From: Christiangramia sp.
GTDB lineage: Bacteria; Bacteroidota; Bacteroidia; Flavobacteriales; Flavobacteriaceae
Direction of reading: 5' to 3'
DNA length: 7,732 nt
Assembly: GCA_024644145.1 (NCBI GenBank)
Contig: JAHELO010000067.1
Coordinates: 1 to 7,732 of the forward strand
Part shown: piece by piece, positions 1 through 6,275 of the stretch
Layout: the number at the start of each line of letters is the position of its first letter
How positions within the stretch are numbered: the first letter of the stretch is position 1
Made by a program: the position numbers and the translations under genes
Notes under the pieces: model-generated
What the model saw: the letters and a program-made list of their open reading frames with translations, nothing else
What the model was told of the DNA's origin: nothing
Database searches by the model: none

Positions 1-1606
1 ATTTTTTTCCCTCCTTTATTAGGTCCAGCTTATCGCCAAGGTTAAAACCAATAACATCATATCTGGGTCCACCATTCTCCTGTTGAACCTGGCATTTTAA
101 ATGAGTTTTGTCTTCTCCCACACATTTCCCAAAACCCGTATCTGTTAATCCTCTGCTCATAAAAACGGGAGACATATTTCCGGGACCAAACGGGGCAAAT
201 TGTTTCAGGATCCTGTAAAACTTGGGAGTGATATCTCTTAAAGAAATTTCTGCATCGATAGAAATTTCAGGAGTAAGCAAATTTCGATCTATGGTTTCAG
301 CTACCACCTCTTCAAATTTCTGCTTGAAATTCAAGTATTCAGATTCCATCAGGGTTAGCCCTGCAGCATATTTATGACCTCCAAACTGCTCTATATGATC
401 TTTACAGCCTTCCAGAGCCTCATATACATCAAAACCCTTGACAGATCGTGCTGAAGCTGCCAGTCTTTCTCCGCTTTTTGTAAAAACGAGGGTGGGGCGG
501 TACCAGGTTTCGGTAAGACGCGAAGCTACGATCCCAATAACCCCTTTATGCCAGTTCTCGTCGTACACTACAGTAGTTAAACGGGATTCTTCCTGTTGGG
601 CAATGATCTGTTGCTTCGCTTCTTCGGTAATAGATTTATCTGCACTTCGCCTGTCTGTATTATAAGCTTCTATCTCCTCGGCATATTTCTTAGATATAGC
701 TTCATCTTCTTCAGTAAGTAAGTTAACGGCATGCAGCCCATGTTTCATTCTACCCGCAGCGTTAATCCTGGGCGCCACTATAAAGACCACATCGGTAATG
801 CTTACATTACGACGATCACCCAGTAAACTCTTGATTCCACGCCGGGGAGCTACATTAATAACATGTAATCCATGGTAGGCAAGTATCCTGTTTTCGCCGG
901 TTATAGGGACTATATCGGCACCAATTGCAGTAGCAACCAGATCCAGATATGGGAGAAGAGTTTCTTCGGGCTCCCCATTCTTTTTGGTAATCGCCTGTAT
1001 AAGTTTAAACCCGACACCACATCCACAAAGTTCATCATAAGGATAATTACAATCTTCTCTTTTTGGGTCGAGGACAGCTACGGCATTGGGGATCTCCTTT
1101 CCAGGCCGGTGATGGTCACAGATTATAAAGTCGATGCCTTTATCTTTAGCATAAGCTACCTTTTCTATTGCTTTTATGCCACAATCCAGGGCAATGATCA
1201 GGCTTATATCATTATCTGCCGCGTATTCTATTCCTTTATAGGAAACGCCATACCCTTCTTCATAACGATCTGGGATATATGTTGTAACATTTGGATATCT
1301 GAACTTTAGAAATGAAGACATTAGAGCTACGCTGGTGGTACCATCTACATCATAATCTCCGAAGACCATTATATTTTCTTCCTTCTGAAGAGCCTCATCA
1401 ATACGCTCCACTGCTTTCTCCATGTCTTTCATAAGAAAAGGGTCATGCAGCAATTTCAGGTCTGGGCGGAAGAATTTTTTGGCCTCATCAAAGGTAGTGA
1501 TCCCTCGCTGGACCAGTAATTTTGCAACCGGAACTCCCACTCCTAGCTTATCTGCCAGCGTATTTACGGTAATAGGATCAGGTTTAGGTTTTAAGGTCCA
1601 GCGCAT
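1..1606 (-). CDS. recJ: Single-stranded-DNA-specific 5'-3' exonuclease RecJ (3' end of gene outside window)
   Basis: RecJ degrades single-stranded DNA 5' to 3' in recombinational repair, base excision and mismatch repair in the cytoplasm. Translating the minus strand from the ATG at 1606-1604 gives 535 codons with no stop before the left edge. The DHH phosphoesterase core is clear: motif F-G-D-Y-D-V-D-G at residues 82-89 and D-H-H at 164-166, both metal-binding. The DHHA1 domain carries G-G-H-K-Y-A-A-G at 409-416. The visible end (V-I-G-F-N-L-G-D-K-L) belongs to the C-terminal OB-like domain, so I estimate about 30 residues are missing, judging from the usual length of 560-570 in this phylum. 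The start M-R-W-T-L-K is, from memory, typical of flavobacterial RecJ. It lies 59 bases downstream of the UDG-like gene on the same strand and may be read through from it; I see no convincing promoter or terminator in that gap. Confidence 0.96.
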   Translation of the reverse strand, partial: MRWTLKPKPDPITVNTLADKLGVGVPVAKLLVQRGITTFDEAKKFFRPDLKLLHDPFLMKDMEKAVERIDEALQKEENIMVFGDYDVDGTTSVALMSSFLKFRYPNVTTYIPDRYEEGYGVSYKGIEYAADNDISLIIALDCGIKAIEKVAYAKDKGIDFIICDHHRPGKEIPNAVAVLDPKREDCNYPYDELCGCGVGFKLIQAITKKNGEPEETLLPYLDLVATAIGADIVPITGENRILAYHGLHVINVAPRRGIKSLLGDRRNVSITDVVFIVAPRINAAGRMKHGLHAVNLLTEEDEAISKKYAEEIEAYNTDRRSADKSITEEAKQQIIAQQEESRLTTVVYDENWHKGVIGIVASRLTETWYRPTLVFTKSGERLAASARSVKGFDVYEALEGCKDHIEQFGGHKYAAGLTLMESEYLNFKQKFEEVVAETIDRNLLTPEISIDAEISLRDITPKFYRILKQFAPFGPGNMSPVFMSRGLTDTGFGKCVGEDKTHLKCQVQQENGGPRYDVIGFNLGDKLDLIKEGKK

Positions 1607-1665
1607 GTTTATACAGATTGATTTGATGCCGAAAATAGCAAAACAAGATACAGGATTTTAAAATT

Positions 1666-2232
1666 TCAGCTTAAAATTTCGGCAATTTTCTGCTGAAGTT
1701 TCGGGACGATATCTTCTTCGAACCAGGGGTTCTTCGCACGCCAGAACCTGTTCACCGGTGAGGGGTGTGGCAGTGGCCAGTAATCAGGTAAATATTGCTC
1801 GTAATTAAGGACTTTTGCAGTGAGTTTAGTTTTTTTACCGAGATAATAATCACAGGCATATGAACCTATAGCAATTTTTAATGTGGACTCATTTAACTCT
1901 TCCCATACCTCATCATGCCATAATGGAGCACATTCCTTACGAGGCGGAAGGTCCCCGGTTTTTGCCTTCCCGGGATAGCAAAATCCCATGGGTAGAATGG
2001 CGAAATTTTCTGTGTTATAAAAGGTATCTCGATCTACCCCCAACCAATCTCTTAGTTTTTTACCGCTTTGGTCGTTCCAGGCGATGCCGGTCTCATGGAC
2101 TATACGTCCCGGCGCCTGACTAATAAGAACGATTTTAGATTTGCGGGTAGCTTCAATAATAGGCCTGGCTCCCAAAGGAAGGTGTTCATGACAAACTTTA
2201 CAATCTCTTATTTTACATAAAAGATCTTCCAA
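1666..2232 (-). CDS. Uracil-DNA glycosylase superfamily protein, 4Fe-4S family-4-like, with TTG start
   Basis: This 188-residue protein belongs to the uracil-DNA glycosylase superfamily, whose members remove uracil from DNA to start base excision repair. Four cysteines at 11, 14, 85 and 101 give C-x2-C ... C-x15-C, the iron-sulfur pattern of family 4 UDGs. Motif 1 reads S-Q-A-P-G at 38-42 followed by W-N-D-Q-S-G at 52-57; the later motif is H-P-S-P at 156-159. Family 4 normally has G-E-A-P-G and an Asn a few residues before the third Cys; here Glu is Gln39 and the Asn position looks like Pro81, so activity on uracil cannot be assumed. The only start that keeps Cys11 and Cys14 is TTG at 2232-2230; no in-frame ATG occurs before Met82. 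It starts 3 bases after the rsmI stop, in the same frame, so translational coupling is likely. recJ follows downstream, which fits a repair role. Confidence 0.87.
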   Translation of the reverse strand: MEDLLCKIRDCKVCHEHLPLGARPIIEATRKSKIVLISQAPGRIVHETGIAWNDQSGKKLRDWLGVDRDTFYNTENFAILPMGFCYPGKAKTGDLPPRKECAPLWHDEVWEELNESTLKIAIGSYACDYYLGKKTKLTAKVLNYEQYLPDYWPLPHPSPVNRFWRAKNPWFEEDIVPKLQQKIAEILS

Positions 2233-2235
2233 ACT

Positions 2236-2907
2236 TTAAGATTTACCAGCTACTACTATTACTATCTCGCCCTTTGGTGGATGGGTTGTATAATATTTTA
2301 AAACCTCTGCAGCAGTACCTCGTACGGTTTCTTCGTGCAGCTTTGTGATCTCCCGTGAAACAGAAACTTTCCGGTCCTCGCCAAAGTACTCCACGAAGTT
2401 TCCCAAAGTTTTAATGAGCTTATGGGGAGATTCATAGTATATCATGGTCCTGGTTTCCTCTGCAAGAAACTTTAACCGGGTTTGCCTGCCTTTTTTCACA
2501 GGTAGGAATCCTTCGAATATAAATTTATCATTCGGGAGGCCGCTGTTCACCAGAGCGGGAACAAAAGCCGTAGCTCCCGGCAGGCAGTCTACCTCTACTC
2601 CTGCTTCCACACAGGCACGCGTTAACAGAAACCCGGGATCTGAAATCGCCGGGGTACCTGCATCACTAATGAGTGCAACGGTTTCACCCGCCTGAATACG
2701 AGACACCACATGATCTACCGTCTTATGCTCATTGTGCATATGGTGACTTTGCATTGGAGTGCTCACCTCGAAATGTTTTAAAAGTTTTCCGCTATTCCGG
2801 GTATCTTCAGCCAGGATGAGATCGGCTTCTTTAAGAACTCTTATGGCTCTAAAGGTGATATCTTCCAGGTTCCCAATTGGTGTGGGAACCAGAAATAATT
2901 TTCCCAT
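2236..2907 (-). CDS. rsmI: 16S rRNA (cytidine(1402)-2'-O)-methyltransferase RsmI
   Basis: RsmI uses S-adenosylmethionine to methylate the 2'-O of C1402 in 16S rRNA, in the decoding centre. The 223-residue product has the tetrapyrrole-methylase-type fold signatures in order: V-P-T-P-I-G-N-L at 7-14, A-E-D-T-R at 33-37, I-S-D-A-G-T-P-A-I-S-D-P-G at 80-92, G-F-L-P at 133-136, Y-E-S-P-H-K at 158-163 and S-R-E-I-T-K at 184-189. It ends soon after G-E-I-V-I-V-V (213-219), so it lacks the roughly 60-residue C-terminal domain of the E. coli enzyme (about 286 residues). I believe short forms are normal in Bacteroidota, so I do not call it truncated. The ATG at 2907-2905 is 10 bases after the stop of the upstream uncharacterised gene, and the UDG-like gene starts 3 bases after its own stop: a tight three-gene unit. 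Confidence 0.96.
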   Translation of the reverse strand: MGKLFLVPTPIGNLEDITFRAIRVLKEADLILAEDTRNSGKLLKHFEVSTPMQSHHMHNEHKTVDHVVSRIQAGETVALISDAGTPAISDPGFLLTRACVEAGVEVDCLPGATAFVPALVNSGLPNDKFIFEGFLPVKKGRQTRLKFLAEETRTMIYYESPHKLIKTLGNFVEYFGEDRKVSVSREITKLHEETVRGTAAEVLKYYTTHPPKGEIVIVVAGKS

Positions 2908-2917
2908 AGGTTAATCC

Positions 2918-3664
2918 CTAATTTTCAAATTTATTCTCAATATGCGCCAGAAAACGCTCTTCATATTCTTCTTTTCCTTCCCAATGGTTATAATCTGGCT
3001 TCACCACTTTCTCAATGAATTTCCGGGCCTCTTCATGGCTGGTAAAGGTGTTGAGCTGCGAAAGCACGCGATTATAATCTGCCGTGTTGCCATCAAATAA
3101 ATGTCTTATATATGCCAGGCGCTCGTTTAAACCAATATTAATTCCCTTTTTCAGACGATCATTCAATGACCTAGGCTTATTATTTTTTTCAATATGATTT
3201 ACGGGTTCAAAATCTGGCAGGTTATCATAATCTACTCCTATATTTCTGAAATCCTTTTGTGGTTTTTCAGGTTCTGCAGTTTTAGCCATTTCAGGCTCTG
3301 CATTGATACTGTTCATAATATAGTCCACCTTTTCAGTCTCCGGAGGCATTTGAGCTACGATGTCCTTTATTTTTTCAGTATTGGGCTCGGTGATCGCATC
3401 TCTATTTTTATTGTATTCAGTACCATCAGGGTAAAATTCATCGTATAAATTCTGCTGCTTGGTCTTCACCGGCTCCTTTTTTACCTGTTCCTTTGGAGAG
3501 GCTTCAGGTTCTGCGGAAAGATGCTTTTCTGTAAATGCCAGGACGGTAAGTTTTTCATAAAGGTCTTTCGCCATTTTCTTAAGTTGACCCGTATCCATTT
3601 TCCCCTTCTCCTGAAGGATCTTCTCAGCTATATTGGTCAAATCTGCTTCGATTTTCTTTTTCAT
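2918..3664 (-). CDS. Uncharacterised Bacteroidota protein, acidic linker plus conserved C-terminal helical region
   Basis: I cannot assign a function. The 248-residue product has no signal peptide, no membrane segment and no cysteine, so it is probably cytoplasmic. It divides into three parts: a charged, helix-prone N-terminus (about 1-48, with D-L-Y-E-K-L-T-V-L at 34-42); a low-complexity middle (about 50-165) rich in Glu, Pro and Lys with repeated A-E-P-E pieces at 51-54, 122-125 and 130-133; and a well-ordered C-terminus (about 166-247) with L-N-D-R-L, G-L-N-E-R-L-A-Y-I-R-H-L-F, R-V-L-S-Q-L-N and V-K-P-D-Y-N-H-W. From memory this C-terminal pattern recurs in Flavobacteriia, but I could not search. 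It is the first gene of the minus-strand unit with rsmI (10 bases downstream) and diverges from tdk, so a link to ribosome biogenesis or translation is only guilt by association. The start is the ATG at 3664-3662. Confidence 0.85.
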   Translation of the reverse strand: MKKKIEADLTNIAEKILQEKGKMDTGQLKKMAKDLYEKLTVLAFTEKHLSAEPEASPKEQVKKEPVKTKQQNLYDEFYPDGTEYNKNRDAITEPNTEKIKDIVAQMPPETEKVDYIMNSINAEPEMAKTAEPEKPQKDFRNIGVDYDNLPDFEPVNHIEKNNKPRSLNDRLKKGINIGLNERLAYIRHLFDGNTADYNRVLSQLNTFTSHEEARKFIEKVVKPDYNHWEGKEEYEERFLAHIENKFEN

Positions 3665-3844
3665 CTGATATTAATTTTTAACCCTTGCGTTAATCTAGAT
3701 TTAGAGCCGGTGTACCTTAATAAATAGCCGGTCTCATTTCATAACTTTAAGGATTCCACCCGTTATCAGGGTTGTATTTTTAATAAATTTGTTCCACCTT
3801 TATGCGAATGAGGCAATTCCCCATTTCGACTTGAAAAATACAAA
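3665..3844. other. Divergent intergenic region between the uncharacterised gene and tdk
   Basis: This 180-base stretch must carry promoters for both directions. I see a 10-base palindrome (AATCTAGATT, 3692-3701), two copies of AGCCGGT (3705-3711 and 3726-3732, approximate) and two copies of TTCCACC (3754-3760 and 3792-3798). On the plus strand TAAATTTG at 3784-3791 fits the Bacteroidota -7 consensus TAnnTTTG, about 54 bases before the tdk ATG, but the nearest upstream TTG (3772-3774) is only 9 bases away, too close for a normal -33 element. No TAnnTTTG match is visible on the minus strand for the left-hand unit. I see no RNA gene or convincing hairpin. Confidence 0.5.
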
Positions 3845-4492
3845 ATGTTTCTCGAAAATACAGTAAATCACGAAGAGCAATTTGGCTGGATAGAGGTTAT
3901 TTGCGGCTCTATGTTTTCCGGTAAAACCGAAGAACTGATTCGCAGACTCAAACGGGCCAAATTTGCCAAACAGAACGTAGAAATCTTCAAACCCGCTATA
4001 GATACCCGCTATGATGAGGAAATGGTAGTTTCCCATGATTCAAATGAAATACGGTCTACCCCGGTTCCTTCAGCTTCAAATATTAGAATTCTGGCAGATG
4101 GCTGTGATGTGGTAGGTATTGATGAAGCTCAGTTCTTTGACGATGAGATCGTTTCGGTTTGTAACGACCTCGCCAATCAGGGCATCCGCGTAATAGTTGC
4201 CGGCCTTGATATGGATTTTAAGGGAAATCCTTTTGGGCCCATGCCTAATTTAATGGCCACAGCAGAATATGTAACTAAAGTGCATGCAGTGTGTACCAGA
4301 ACCGGAAATCTTGCGCAATTTAGTTATAGAAAAGCAATTAACGACGACCTGGTTTTCCTGGGCGAGAATGAAGAATACGAACCTCTTAGCCGTGCTGCAT
4401 ATTATAAAGCAATGCTGAAGGAGAGAATCAAAAAACTAGACGTAAAGGAACCGGAAGAATTAAAATCTAAAACCAAGGAGGAAAATGCCTGA
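3845..4492 (+). CDS. tdk: Thymidine kinase (TK1-type), zinc site largely lost
   Basis: Thymidine kinase phosphorylates thymidine with ATP to dTMP in the salvage pathway. The 215-residue product has the type II (TK1-like) layout: P-loop G-S-M-F-S-G-K-T at 21-28, Walker B and catalytic segment D-E-A-Q-F-F at 93-98, and the nucleoside-binding lasso region around 145-180 ending in Y-E-P-L. In TK1-type enzymes four cysteines (two C-x2-C pairs) bind a structural zinc. Here the first pair reads C150-T-R-T153 and the second S182-R-A-A185, so three of the four ligands are absent; G-x-F-S-Y-R-K around 154-163 is otherwise as expected. A charged tail (190-215, Lys/Glu-rich) follows. The stop overlaps the start of alr by 8 bases, so the two are almost certainly cotranscribed. 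The ATG at 3845 is the first plausible start; no Shine-Dalgarno sequence precedes it. Confidence 0.95.
   Translation: MFLENTVNHEEQFGWIEVICGSMFSGKTEELIRRLKRAKFAKQNVEIFKPAIDTRYDEEMVVSHDSNEIRSTPVPSASNIRILADGCDVVGIDEAQFFDDEIVSVCNDLANQGIRVIVAGLDMDFKGNPFGPMPNLMATAEYVTKVHAVCTRTGNLAQFSYRKAINDDLVFLGENEEYEPLSRAAYYKAMLKERIKKLDVKEPEELKSKTKEENA
4475..4481 (+). promoter_or_regulatory. Shine-Dalgarno-like AAGGAGG inside tdk, 3 bases before the alr ATG
   Basis: AAGGAGG is a full match to the anti-Shine-Dalgarno tail, but only 3 bases separate it from the alr ATG, shorter than usual. It also encodes Lys-Glu-Glu of the Tdk tail, so it may be chance. Flavobacterial ribosomes are known to make little use of this interaction. 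Confidence 0.35.
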
Positions 4493-5594
4493 AGCCAAAG
4501 AAACCGTTTTGGAAATTAACCTGGGGAATCTGGCTCATAATTACCGTTTTTTAAGGTCCAAAATAGATAAGGATGTGAAATTCCTTTCGGTGGTTAAGGC
4601 TCATGCTTATGGTAGTGATTCAGTAGTGATCGCTAAAAAACTAGAGGAACTTGGCACAGATTATTTTGCGGTTGCGTATGTTGAAGAAGGCGTTAGATTA
4701 AGAAAACATGGTATTACAAAGCCAATCCTTGTTCTACATCCTCAATTCACCCATTTTGAAGAGATTATAGAACATTGTCTCGAGCCCAACCTCTACAGCG
4801 AAAAAATTCTGCAATCATTTATTATAACGGCAGAAAGGCTGAAGCAAAAAAACTATCCTGTACACATTAAACTAAATACCGGACTTAACAGACTTGGTTT
4901 TGACCAGCCAGAAATCAAAAAAGTCCGTGAGTTGATCACTTCTAATAAAACGGTAAGAATAGCCTCTGTATTCTCACATCTTGCTGCAAGTGAAGACTGG
5001 AAAGAACGTGATTTTACTGTAGGACAGATTGATCTTTTCAGGAAAATGACCTGGGAATTAATAAAAGATCTGGATTATGAACCCCTGCTTCACATCTGTA
5101 ATACTTCGGGACTGCTTAACTACCCAAAAGCGGCCTTTAGTATGGTGAGAAGTGGGATAGGCCTTTATGGTTATGGCAACGACGCCAATATAGACCCACA
5201 TCTTAAGCCTGTTGGAACTTTAAAAACGATCATCTCACAGATTAGGCAACTGGATCCAGGAGCTACTGTGGGTTACAATAGGGTTTTTAAAGTAGAGAAG
5301 CCTTCACGAATTGCCACCTTGCCAATTGGGCACGCAGACGGCATCAACAGGATCTACGGAAAACAAAAGGCTGGAGTCTACGTGAATGGAAAGTATGCTC
5401 CAATAGTGGGAAACGTTTGCATGGACATTATCATGATAGATGTTACCGGGATAGAATGCGAAGAAGGAGATGAAGTGGTAGTTTTTGGTGGCCCTCAACA
5501 TCCCGTAAAACTTGCTGAAGCCGGAGGAACTATTTCTTACGAACTTATTACCGGAGTACAGCGCAGGGTAACCCGGCGAATCATTCAGGAATAA
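4485..5594 (+). CDS. alr: Alanine racemase (PLP-dependent)
   Basis: Alanine racemase interconverts L- and D-alanine in the cytoplasm, supplying D-Ala for peptidoglycan. The 369-residue length is normal for a stand-alone enzyme. The PLP lysine is Lys38 in V-V-K-A-H-A-Y-G (36-43; the usual form is V-K-A-N-A-Y-G). The second catalytic base is most likely Tyr264 in V-G-Y-N-R (262-266). Other family marks are L-N-T-G-L-N-R-L-G at 130-138, R-S-G-I-G-L-Y-G at 222-229, L-P-I-G-H-A-D-G at 279-286 (His283 where Tyr is usual), V-C-M-D at 311-314 and S-Y-E-L at 351-354. Many Bacteroidota carry a MurF-Alr fusion; this one has no MurF domain. The ATG at 4485 overlaps the end of tdk by 8 bases (ATGCCTGA), which indicates translational coupling. 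mscL follows after 65 bases. Confidence 0.96.
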   Translation: MPEAKETVLEINLGNLAHNYRFLRSKIDKDVKFLSVVKAHAYGSDSVVIAKKLEELGTDYFAVAYVEEGVRLRKHGITKPILVLHPQFTHFEEIIEHCLEPNLYSEKILQSFIITAERLKQKNYPVHIKLNTGLNRLGFDQPEIKKVRELITSNKTVRIASVFSHLAASEDWKERDFTVGQIDLFRKMTWELIKDLDYEPLLHICNTSGLLNYPKAAFSMVRSGIGLYGYGNDANIDPHLKPVGTLKTIISQIRQLDPGATVGYNRVFKVEKPSRIATLPIGHADGINRIYGKQKAGVYVNGKYAPIVGNVCMDIIMIDVTGIECEEGDEVVVFGGPQHPVKLAEAGGTISYELITGVQRRVTRRIIQE

Positions 5595-5659
5595 GGCTGG
5601 AAGTTTATATTAGTTTTTTTACATAAATTAGACTTTAACTAACTACTAAAAACCTATAT

Positions 5660-6088
5660 ATGGGCTTCTTCTCAGATTTCAAGACCTTTTTATTTCAGAA
5701 AGACATCATAATGCTGGCCACTGCCGTGGTAATTGGTGCTGCTTTCAACAAAATTGTAACCTCTGTTGTTAATGATGTTATTATGCCAATTATAGGCGTT
5801 CTAACCGGGGGAATAGATTTTACCCAGAAATTCATCTCACTGGACGGGCAATCCTATGCATCGCTTGAGGCGGCCAAGGAGGCTGAAGCCGCGGTAATCA
5901 CCTATGGTAATCTTTTACAGGCAATTATATATTTCATTATAATAGGTTTCTTTATTTTTCTAGTGCTACGTTCCTACGAAAAAACCAAGAAAAAGGAGAA
6001 TGTGGAAGAAGCACCGGCACCCAAGGGTCCAACCCAGGAAGAAATTCTCCTGGAAATAAGAGACGAACTTAAAAAACAAAATAATTAA
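5660..6088 (+). CDS. mscL: Large-conductance mechanosensitive channel MscL
   Basis: MscL is an inner-membrane homopentamer that opens under membrane tension and releases solutes during hypo-osmotic shock. The 142-residue protein aligns without gaps to the E. coli N-terminus as I recall it: amphipathic start (1-12), TM1 about 15-43 with V-I-G-A-A-F at 24-29, I-M-P at 41-43 and G-G-I-D-F at 50-54, an extracellular loop to about 78 containing an Ala/Glu-rich stretch, TM2 about 82-104, and a C-terminal cytoplasmic helix with [14 protein letters not shown] at 124-137. Some well-studied TM1 positions differ: Lys14, Asp15, Met18 and Ala22 where E. coli has Gly, Asn, Asp and Gly. The gene follows alr by 65 bases without an obvious hairpin, so it may be cotranscribed with tdk-alr; a strong terminator lies 42 bases after its stop. 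Confidence 0.97.
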   Translation: MGFFSDFKTFLFQKDIIMLATAVVIGAAFNKIVTSVVNDVIMPIIGVLTGGIDFTQKFISLDGQSYASLEAAKEAEAAVITYGNLLQAIIYFIIIGFFIFLVLRSYEKTKKKENVEEAPAPKGPTQEEILLEIRDELKKQNN

Positions 6089-6129
6089 GAAGTAGGCTTA
6101 CCGCTACACTATTCATTTTTAAACTTCAA

Positions 6130-6158
6130 ACCCCTGGCAAGACCAGGGGTCTTTTTTT
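6130..6158 (+). terminator. Rho-independent terminator after mscL
   Basis: An 8-base-pair stem (ACCCCTGG at 6130-6137 with CCAGGGGT at 6143-6150) closes a 5-base loop and is followed by C and seven T (6152-6158). This is a textbook intrinsic terminator on the plus strand and marks the end of the tdk-alr-mscL transcript. Confidence 0.93.
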
Positions 6159-6220
6159 ACAAAATGTACAAATGCGTATAAATTTTAATATCTGAATTAT
6201 TTTTTAAGCTGGAAATATTT

Positions 6221-6247
6221 TTGGTTATTCCTCATGGAATACCTTTG
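6221..6247 (+). promoter_or_regulatory. Flavobacterial-type promoter for asd
   Basis: TACCTTTG at 6240-6247 matches the Bacteroidota -7 consensus TAnnTTTG exactly, and TTG at 6221-6223 lies 16 bases upstream as a -33 element (usual spacing is a little longer, about 17-23). Transcription would start near 6251-6254, leaving a leader of about 25 bases before the asd ATG at 6276. A second match, TATTTTTG at 6216-6223, overlaps the -33 element but has no TTG at the proper distance upstream. Confidence 0.7.
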
Positions 6248-6275
6248 CAAACAAATTTTTAAAATACAGTATAAT

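Noticed and set aside
438..1661. Plus-strand open frames of 75, 145 and 79 codons (438-665, 872-1309, 1422-1661)
   Set aside because: All lie opposite recJ, whose minus-strand frame is continuous and carries DHH and DHHA1 motifs; the plus-strand products have no recognisable motifs and odd composition.
1607..1665. Promoter for recJ in the 59-base gap after the UDG-like gene
   Set aside because: Only imperfect -7 matches (such as TATTTTCG on the minus strand) and no properly spaced TTG could be found.
1881..2695. Plus-strand open frames at 1881-2123 and 2444-2695
   Set aside because: They are antisense to the UDG-like gene and rsmI, which have strong family motifs.
2236..2907. Possible truncation of rsmI because the C-terminal domain of the E. 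coli enzyme is absent
   Set aside because: All catalytic motifs are complete and the short form appears normal in Bacteroidota; the stop is followed at once by the next gene.
3194..3727. Plus-strand open frames at 3194-3448 and 3521-3727, rich in Phe, Ile and Leu like membrane proteins
   Set aside because: Their hydrophobicity is the expected antisense reading of Glu/Lys-rich codons in the minus-strand gene; no start context.
3800..4036. Minus-strand open frame overlapping the tdk start
   Set aside because: It is antisense to the tdk P-loop region and resembles no family.
5595..5659. Terminator suggested by a run of seven T between alr and mscL
   Set aside because: No GC-rich inverted repeat precedes the T-run; it is probably just AT-rich spacer.
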